Source: Panax quinquefolius
Taxonomy: Eukaryota > Streptophyta > Magnoliopsida > Apiales > Araliaceae
Direction of reading: 5' to 3'
Length of the DNA stretch: 64,000 nt
Assembly: GCA_020205615.1 (NCBI GenBank)
Contig: CM035160.1
Coordinates: 120,626,556-120,690,555, forward strand
A model generated the notes under the pieces. That model searched no databases and was not told where the DNA came from. It saw only the letters and a program-made list of their open reading frames with translations. Each line of letters starts with the position of its first letter. Position 1 is the first letter of the stretch. A program made the translations under genes and the position numbers. Of this stretch, positions 56,406 through 64,000 are shown in pieces.

Positions 56406-59400
56406 CTAAAGCACTTTCTTGTTGCTTGTTAATCCAAAACCTAAGGGAAACAAAGGGTCATATGAGTTCATCTCAGCATGCAATGGCAGTTGCTCAACAC
56501 TTTTGAACCATGTGATGGGAAGTCGACCTTGGAATTCGTAATCTCCGAAGATAACATCTGCAATTCCACCTCCTTCACTGCCAGGAAACCAAGCAGCAAT
56601 TAGAGCATCAACTTTTTCCAGAAGCTGCGGCTCTAAAACCAAGGGTCTTCCTGAGATTAGTATCGCCAATGTGGGAACTTTGTCAGCAACTGAGCTCATC
56701 AGTTCTGTTCCACTAAAGGGAATGGTGAGCTCTAAGTCATCGCCACCGGTTTCTACATATGGAGCTTCACCCACAGCTACTATGGCTAAAGAGAAATCTT
56801 GTTTAACGAAAGTGTCTGCGGTTGGATTTTGCTCATATACAATTTCTGCTTTGCCTCCTACTGCCTCTTTAATAGCATCCAAAATAGTTGTGCCTAAAAA
56901 GTAAATGATCTCGTAAAAAACTTACTAAAAGCAACGTACAATGCAAATATTTAACCTTCTCTTCTAATTTCTCATCAATTACACGTTAGAAATATAAACC
57001 ATGAGCATGAACCTGAATTAGTTACAGAAATGGACCTTTTCTTTCTGTTTGTTTTACGTTGTGCAGCAGGAACAAGTTATTATACATGACATTAGTTTTA
57101 TGCAAGTCTTGCAATAGTTCAAATCATAGTTTGACTAAAAACCGGAATTGGATATAGAAATGACAGTAAATATTGATTTTGATAACAATTTTGTAAGTTG
57201 AGGCAGAGGAATTAATATAATATGAAACTAAATATATGCAAGAACTATCTTGCAACAGTGTGCGCGCAAACATAAAATTCTCTATAAAATGATCTTCAAA
57301 GAGTCCCAATTGTAGTATTTTTCTGTCAAATATCAACTCACATGAATGCAAAATCATGCAAGCCTCTTTAATGTGCCAGCACAAATGTATGTGCATGCAT
57401 AATAGCTAACTAATTCTCGTAGTCAAAATTAACAACTTTTAGTTTTGAAAAATATTTAACTCTCAGTAATCAAAATCACGTGTGTTGTTACTTTTATTCC
57501 AATTGAAAGTCACTACATTTTTTGAAGTCATGTTATGTCAAGTATAATGCCATATGGTACTTACCAACAGTAATTCTGCCACTGGTTCCTTCCCAAGTAG
57601 CAGTCCACCCTCCGCACTGATATCCAAGATCATCGGCATGTTTTCCAGCCACAAGAATTCTTTTAGCATTTCTATCTAGTGGAAGAAATGGCTTCTTTGG
57701 ATCCTTTCCATTCTTTAGTAGAACCAAGGACTTGCGAACCGCTTCACGTGCTAGCTCTCTATGCGGCTGAAACAATTACACTAATTATAAAATCTATTTA
57801 ATAACTCTCTAGAATATTTTTCCTTTGCTACAGAACAAAAAAAGGGTATAAATAAGTCAGCAAGTAATATAAATAGTTCTTCATATTTACCTTGCAACCA
57901 ACAATATCTAGCAAAGATCTATCACTCAGAGGAAATTCAAAAAGTCCGGCAACAAATTTAACTCTCAGGATTCTCTCAACGGCGTCATCAATCCGGGCCA
58001 TTGTTATCTGCCCTGATTCCACCAGATGCAATAAATCCTCCAAAAATAATTCATATCTGAAAGGCACCATCACCTGTGAACTTCAATTAGTCAATAATGA
58101 TGTCAATTACATGAAGGAAACCTTTGTTTAGGATTTGAAATCTAATCTCTACCATGTCGACGCCTGCATTGACAGTAGACAACACAGATTGTCGGTAGTT
58201 TGAGCCATGAGGATTGGAAAGTCGGTCGAGTGCTTCCCAGTCTGTAATAACCATACCCTGCAGTAACGAGTGGTTTGAGATTTTTTAAGGTAAACACTTT
58301 TGAATCTAGAAATTATGTTCAGCAAGAAACTAGAGCTATTGAAAATTTATGCCAAGCAGAAGTAGATTCCTTCAAAACATATAGGAAGCTCCAGTAACTT
58401 GGTCCTGTTTGGGTTTAGGGAAATGAATGAATCAATTAAGTTTACCTTAAATCCTAGCTTTTCTTTCAAAACTTGGGTTAGCAGAAAATGGTCAGAGTGC
58501 AGTTTCCTTCCATTCCAACTAGAATATGATGCCATTATTGTGCAAACTCCCTGAGCAATACAGTCCAGATATGGCGCCATATGGACCCTCTCTAAATCTT
58601 CATATGATACTATAGTATCCCCCTCATTTTTACCTTTATCAGTACCACCATCACCAACAAAATGCTTGGCACATGCAATAACATTGTTTCTGGAATCATA
58701 GTGATAAATCAATGCATATATATTTGCATGTGAGCATAGAAGTAAAATTTATAAGAACAAACACAATATATATTAATTTTAAATATCAAAAGATGTTTAA
58801 GAAGCAGGAGCAACACAATTAACTTTCATCAGCCTAAACTCACCCCAAATCGTAAAGTTGATTCTAATTTAATAGCCCTATGTTCCACAAAAAGAATCCC
58901 ATTTGCAAAATAAATAAAACAAAATAAAAATTACAAAAGAGTCCACTTTTTAATGATAGTAATACAAAATATCCTCAAGTTTGCCATCATAATTAGACAA
59001 TCCATCACTACATAACAAACAACTTATTGTAGTGCATTCTACAATTCGTAACTCTAAGCAAAATAAATAAAATAAAATAAAATAAAAATTACAAAAGAGT
59101 CCTCTTTTTAATGATAGTAATACAAAATATCCTCAAGTTTGCCATCATAATTAGACAATCCATCACTACATAATGAATAACTTATTGTAGTGCATTCTAC
59201 AATTCGTAACTCTAACGGCCTAATCCAAACTATCAATCTAGCTTCCTCTTCTCTCTTTTTTCTCTCTAACAAAAAAACTCTAGCCTCCAAATTTTTTTTC
59301 TAGATTTGGGAAGGGTCCTCTCCCTTTTCGAAAGATCCTCCTCAAGATCTCTTCTTTTCATTCATTTTTTTATTTGATGTGATTTGTGTTTTCCCATTGT

Positions 59401-60319
59401 ATGGGAGTTTGTTTTTTTCCCTTGAGTTGAGTGATTTCTTTCTCAATATGAGATAGTTTCTTTCTCCTCTCTTTTGAAATCTTGTTTTGTCCATTATGTG
59501 GAATTGTTGTTGTTCATGTAAAAGTTAATAGTGAAGATAGATCTGTTCAGACTTGGGTGTGAGATGATTACTGGCAGCATGTTATCGGGTTCTCGTATTG
59601 AATAATTAGTCAGATCTGCAATTGATTTTGAACATCTGTATGTCAAGAGTAATTATGGTGTTTAGTAGTTTTTTGCTACGATTGACACATCTTACTGATT
59701 TTATCTGTTAAATGTTTGAAGGGACTATACTCGTATTTATTTATCACTTATAATCTTTTCATAAATTGTAAGTTTGTAATAGATTCAATATATTCAGTCT
59801 TTTTGGAATTTTTAAAACAACTTATTATTTTTAAGGGTAAACGTGGAACAAAAGTACATCCTCAATATTGCAACTTTTGAAAATCAGACGCTTTTTGTGG
59901 ACCGAAGTAGCAAGTCTTATCAAGTAAATATCTGCATAAGTTAGTATATCTAAATATTGATTAAAGAAACATAACATCATGATTTCACTCGGGAAAAACT
60001 TCTAGTTATAATTTTCTGTCATAATAAACTAGAATAACAATGAAAGTGAAAAGCTTAATTTGCAAATATTGATCAAAGATTCAAATGCGTTCAATTAAAG
60101 CAGCCTAAACCGTGAAAACGGGTTAGTGGGAGAGCAAATAAATATACAGGTACGTAATAATTATTCTTTTTACCTTCCAGCTAAATAAGGATAGCCCTTT
60201 TGGTGTCCTTGTGGTGGCTCCCCCTGCAAGCCTGTTATGATGGAAGTCATCTTTCTAACTGTTTCTGTGTCTTCACTATAACTTTCATAGCTTCTTCCCC
60301 ATCTACAATCTCTGCATAC
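56406..60319 (-). CDS. GH3 beta-glucosidase / beta-D-glucan exohydrolase, 3' part (5' exons outside window)
   Basis: Six exons joined by canonical GT-AG introns: 60319-60174, 58689-58446, 58257-58153, 58073-57891, 57766-57565 and 56893-56406. They give 455 codons in one frame and a stop at 56406. The family protein is about 600-660 residues, so roughly the first third lies beyond 64000. Landmarks: [28 protein letters not shown] (substrate-binding Lys-His), the nucleophile Asp in [64 protein letters not shown] (acid/base region), LISGRPLV, and [18 protein letters not shown]. Plant enzymes of this type hydrolyse cell-wall beta-glucans and glucosides, normally after secretion. Pro is replaced by Cys in the usual CRDPRWGR. 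No frame break is visible, so the gene looks functional. Confidence 0.93.
58905..59216 (+). repeat. tandem duplication of about 155 bp in a GH3 intron
   Basis: The block with GAGTCCACTTTTTAATGATA ... CTACAATTCGTAACTCTAA occurs at about 58905-59058 and again at about 59062-59216, differing at only a few bases. An AAAAT-repeat run separates the copies. Confidence 0.9.
59217..60173 (-). other. remainder of a 1.5-kb GH3 intron
   Basis: T-rich intronic DNA with no conserved coding or transposon end. A pyrimidine-rich stretch lies at 59245-59480. I see no gene here. Confidence 0.6.
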
Positions 60320-61051
60320 CTGCCAGGATCCGTTTAATTCATTGAATTAAAACATAATTGTCCATAATAAAAGATACATTCTAGAAAAGAATAACAAGAA
60401 AAAAAAGAGGTAAAGTTTCTCCAGCATGTAGATTTTTATGATGAACCCATTCACAACTTGAATGAGATAATACACTTTTTGGTCACTGTACTAGGGTCCG
60501 ATTTTCATTGTGGTTACTGAAACTTTTTTTGTTACAATTGAATAACTGTACTCTCAAAAATTACAAAAATGGTCATTACTTAAAATTTATGTCCAAAAAA
60601 ACGGACGGAATGCTGACTGTGCAAATTGGCCCTTTTTTTTTGCTTACGTGGAGCACAGAAATGCCATATCACTTATGAACTTAACCAAATCATTTCTTCC
60701 TTCAAAATCATAATGTACAACAGCAAAAAATCAAATTAATTTTTCTCATATCAACAACTAATAATAATAATAATATTTTCAAAATAATAATAGTAATAAT
60801 TTAAATACATGTGAAATACAAGGGCAAATTACTCCACTAAAATAATTTACTGAAATAATTTTCAATTTTCAAATATATTACATATATATTATTAAAATAC
60901 AAAACAAAAATTAAATTTTAATAAACTAATTTCAAAAAAATGACTAACAATTCTGAAAATACCATCCGAGTTAGAAATTCAAACTTTAAATATATAACTA
61001 ATAATTCTGAAAATGAATTATTATTCTAAATTTTAAAAACTAAAATTATTA

Positions 61052-61285
61052 TTATATAACAAAATCATTAAATCGATTAGCCATAAACAAATCATTCCCA
61101 AACAAACAACCCCAATTAAAGATGGAAGCTCCACCACCAAATTCTTTCCAAACAAAGTGAAATCTAGTAAAATCAATGGAAGCTTCATCGTCAAAGACAA
61201 GATCTATGCCGCCATATTCTTCTTTCATAAATTGCAATAGAAATAGTGATTTCAAATATCCGATATATAACAAGAAATTCTGCAA
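61052..61285 (-). CDS. unrecognised 77-codon frame inside the Mutator-like element
   Basis: Contains KEEYGGIDLVFDDEASIDF and WKEFGGGASIFNWGCLFG. The composition is protein-like (mixed charged and aromatic residues) within very AT-rich DNA. It could be a captured host gene fragment, as in Pack-MULEs, or chance. I do not recognise a family. Confidence 0.25.
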   Translation of the reverse strand: MQNFLLYIGYLKSLFLLQFMKEEYGGIDLVFDDEASIDFTRFHFVWKEFGGGASIFNWGCLFGNDLFMANRFNDFVI

Positions 61286-61845
61286 TTAATTAGAAGAAAT
61301 TAAAAAAAATCCAAAGGTTCATTCCCAAACATTTAATGGGGATCTGAAAGTCATTCAAATCAAAACCCAAAATCCAAAATTTCATTCTAACCAAATTCAA
61401 AACAAACTCAAATATCTCATTCTTGACCAAAATAAAATTAGAGTTTGGTTGGGCACTTTCCACACTCCGGAGGACTGTTTAGGCGGCAGCACAACGTTCC
61501 AAGAGATGTGTGACAACAGATCAAGGTGAGACGATGAGGAAGGGTTGCTACAACGCCTATCCACAACGGTATTGCTACACACTTTCCGATGAGTTGCTAC
61601 GACGCCTATCCACAAACCAAGAAGATGAGGAGGAGTAAGAGCTCCTCGGCGCCGATCCGAGCAGCGTCGCTCAACCAATCTCGATATTCTTGTGAGAAAT
61701 TCTGCGAGGTTGGTGATTTCTCACAAATGGAAAGTTGTTTGGTAAAAGAGAGTGGGTCGTAGCAGATCTGAATTTGTGATGGTGGTAATGGTGGAGCAGA
61801 GAGCTGAAAAGGATGGCTTTGGCAACAGAAGTATCAATTTGATGG

Positions 61846-62956
61846 GGGAAAAAGCACTTTTACCCCAATCGTGGTTGTAGTGTTTTAAGCAATTAGTCAC
61901 CGTGTTCTTAAAATAATCAATTAGCCCAATTGTAATTTTTAAAAATGTTCAATCAAGCAATTCGGTCAAATTTTGCTCACGGACGTTAAAAATTGGGGGG
62001 AAAACACCTTTACTCCATTGTGCTTTTAAAATATTCATTTAGCCCACTGTACTTTTTTAAAAATGTTCAATCAAGCAATTCCGTCCAATTTTGCTCACGG
62101 ACGTTAAAAAATTGGGCCAATTTTCCTATGTGACTTTAAAAAATAAAATACAAATGACGTGTCTCATTTTCAATGGGGGTACCATTTTCAATGACGTCAT
62201 TTGTATCTAGTATTTTCTGCATCTAAACCAAAATAACCTGGGGTGGGGGGATTCTAAAGACGTAGTTGGATGTATAGACAGAAGAGGACCCATTTTTCTG
62301 TGATCTTGCAGTTTCTTTTTTCTCATATCAATTCCTTTTGCCAGGTGAATTACTTGGACACAATACTTGATACCAAATTAAGAGAGGAGTCTATTATTAT
62401 GTCGCCCAAACTAAGCATACAGATTTCCAAATGTGCCCTCAGGGATACTTAACCTCATCCAAGAGAAGTTTGCAGTTCCACCAAATTAAGTAAGAGAAAA
62501 AACTATAATAATGAAGCCAAATTACATTCAGGTTCCGGGTTCAATGTTAAATATGAGTTCGAATACGTAATTTAAACCACTGCTTTCATCTTATAAGTCT
62601 CTTTTCTACTTAATTGGGTGATTGTATATTCTCACAATAGAAGTATAAAACCACATAGATTACGAGGCAATAATATTCCATGAGAATGTTGATAATTAAT
62701 TACTTTCACCAAATGGGTATTTATATTTAATTTTCAAGAGATTCAATTAACAATGAGAAACGCGTCATTTGTATTTTATTTTTTAAAGCCACATAGGAAA
62801 ATTGCCCCAATTTTTTAACGTCCGTGAGCAAAATTGGACTGAATTGCTTGATTGAACATTTTTTAAAAGTACAGTGGGCTAATTGATTATTTTAAAAGCA
62901 CAGTGGCTAATTGCTTAAAACACTACAACCACAGTGGGGAAAATGTGTTTTTTCCC
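61846..62956. mobile_element. second Mutator-like element nested in the first
   Basis: Inverted repeats start GGGAAAAA(G/A)CAC and share GTGGTTGTAGTGTTTTAAGC and GCAAAATTKGACNGAATTGC. They run at 61846-62165 and 62765-62956. The 9-bp duplication ATTTGATGG is perfect at 61837-61845 and 62957-62965. It is 1,111 bp. The left repeat is internally duplicated (second start near 61997). Confidence 0.92.
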
Positions 62957-62985
62957 ATTTGATGGGGGAAAGGAGTATCTGTATA

Positions 62986-63410
62986 TACGTGAATTTATTT
63001 TATAAAATCATTAATTTTATATTATTAATAACATAAAATTAATGAATTTATATTAATAACTTAAAATTCAATAATAACATAAAGTTAAGAATTTATATTA
63101 TTTTTTAATTTTTAAATATTTTAAGTTCACATTAAAAATAAAAATTATCTAATATTTTGAAATTATTATTATTATTTTGAAATTATTATTATTATTTAAA
63201 AATTATTATTATTATTTTGTAATTATAATAATTTTTACAAATGTATTTATATAAAATTAATTAATTTATATTATTATTTAAAAAAATTTATTATTTTTTA
63301 AGAATTATTATTATTATTACTATTATTATTATTATTTTGAAATTAATATTATTATTTAAAAATTATTATTATTATTATTAATACACATGGCAAAGCATAT
63401 CTGTACACAT
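62986..63410. repeat. AT-rich simple sequence (ATT)n-type, outer Mutator-like element
   Basis: Runs of TTATTATTATT separated by TTGAAA and TTTAAAA. Two segments recur in inverse orientation at 12441-12553. Confidence 0.8.
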
Positions 63411-63645
63411 TAGCATTTCAAAATAATGTGATATGCACAGTCAGCACATCCGTCAAATTTTTGGACGGAAATCGAACGGAATGACCATTTTGTAATTTTT
63501 GAGAGTACAGTTATTCGATTGTAACAAAAAAAATTTTGGTAACCACAATGAAAATCGGGCCCTAACAGTGACTAAAAAGTCTATTATCCCCAACTTGAAT
63601 GGTATTATCTCCATTACAAAGAATTTGTATACACTATACCTATTG

Positions 63646-63913
63646 CTCCTGTCCCACAAAAGACATCTAAAGTACAAGAAAATTTTGTCCATAAAAAGAT
63701 GTCTAAAGTAAACAGTTCAAATTCAAAATGTTATATATAGACTACTCTACCCTGAAAAACACTAAGTGGATCCATTAGTTGTAAGGGGAAAAAAAGAATG
63801 TGTTCTGTAGGGTCCACTGTGGGTATAATTGGAATTCATTTTATACTATTTATTTTAATTTTCTTAATTTGTATGAAAAACATACTTAAGACATCTTTTA
63901 TGGGACGGAGGGA
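63646..63913. mobile_element. Stowaway-like MITE
   Basis: About 268 bp with terminal inverted repeats CTCCTGTCCCACAAAAGACA and, on the right, GGGACGGAGGGAG followed by TA. The consensus CTCCCTCCGTCCC end is characteristic of Stowaway (Tc1/mariner) MITEs. The left TA duplication is not preserved at the exact edge. Confidence 0.8.
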
Positions 63914-64000
63914 GTATTTTTATTATTCAAATGGTTGATAAAGAAAAAAAAAACATTAGCCATTGCATCAACATATATGAATCGAATGATTTTGTCTTCT
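63914..64000. other. window end, intronic or 5' GH3 flank
   Basis: Less than 100 bp with no exon signal. The missing GH3 exons must lie further right. Confidence 0.5.

Larger units (their letters stand above)
60464..63590. mobile_element. Mutator-like element in GH3 intron
   Basis: Terminal inverted repeats of about 170 bp (60464-60640 and 63420-63590), starting GRGATAATASACTTTTT and sharing GATTTTCATTGTGGTTAC and GTACTCTCAAAAATTACAAA. It is flanked by the perfect 10-bp duplication CAACTTGAAT (60454-60463, 63591-63600). Long TIRs with 9-11 bp duplications define Mutator-like elements. It is 3,127 bp with no transposase. Internal frames at 61052-61285 and 61397-61678 (minus) are unrecognised. 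It sits upstream of the acceptor at 60319, so it is in an intron. Confidence 0.9.

Noticed and set aside
56406..60319. GH3 gene as a beta-xylosidase
   Set aside because: Motifs such as [17 protein letters not shown] and [10 protein letters not shown] fit the beta-glucan exohydrolase group better than the plant xylosidase group.

Overview
The window is nuclear DNA of a flowering plant. The evidence is a multi-exon family GH3 beta-glucosidase gene with canonical plant introns, plant-specific Ty3/gypsy lineages (a Tekay-type chromovirus with a C-terminal chromodomain, and a Tat/Ogre-type element), Mutator-like elements and a Stowaway MITE, all in very AT-rich sequence. The species cannot be named from this. 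Only one cellular gene is visible, at the right end; most of the rest is nested LTR retrotransposons.

Left part (1-12937): a minus-strand element with LTRs of about 3 kb and a non-coding interior (1-6465); a scrap of a Tat-type LTR (6466-6620); and a 5'-truncated chromovirus (gag start, primer-binding site, 5' LTR, 6621-12304). The LTR of that chromovirus was itself hit by a plus-strand solo LTR of the same family (9101-11753, TSD TTGTC). An AT-rich spacer follows (12305-12937).

Centre (12938-56036): a 43-kb set of nested insertions. The outermost is a minus-strand, pol-less LTR element (TSD GATAT) whose only coding remnant is a plant-transposon-protein-like ORF. Its 3' LTR was invaded by a solo LTR (13245-15780, TSD CAAGC) and by a chromovirus (16684-45963, TSD CATGT/CATGC). 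The chromovirus carries gag, protease, RT, RNase H, integrase and chromodomain remnants. Its leader was in turn split by a Tat-type element (23901-43263, TSD AATAT/GATAT). That element holds two solo LTRs, 29053-31659 (TSD TACTA, inside the integrase zinc finger) and 33151-36627 (TSD GTTTC). All boundaries rest on LTR ends, PBS/PPT sites and target duplications read from the sequence.

Right part (56042-64000): the 3' two thirds of a minus-strand GH3 gene, six exons between 60319 and 56406 encoding 455 residues. Its 5' exons lie beyond the window. The first visible intron contains a 3.1-kb Mutator-like element (TSD CAACTTGAAT) holding a second, 1.1-kb one (TSD ATTTGATGG), followed by a Stowaway-like MITE.

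The most unusual signal is that two unrelated LTR families each carry tandem arrays of small hairpins with an almost invariant loop and stems that change together. In the chromovirus LTR the loop is CACTACRGGC; in the Tat LTR it is GGYTATCT. The chromovirus LTR has a second array of palindromic units (GTTATTCC...GGAATAAC). These look like structured RNA or DNA motifs multiplied in LTRs, and no annotated feature explains them.
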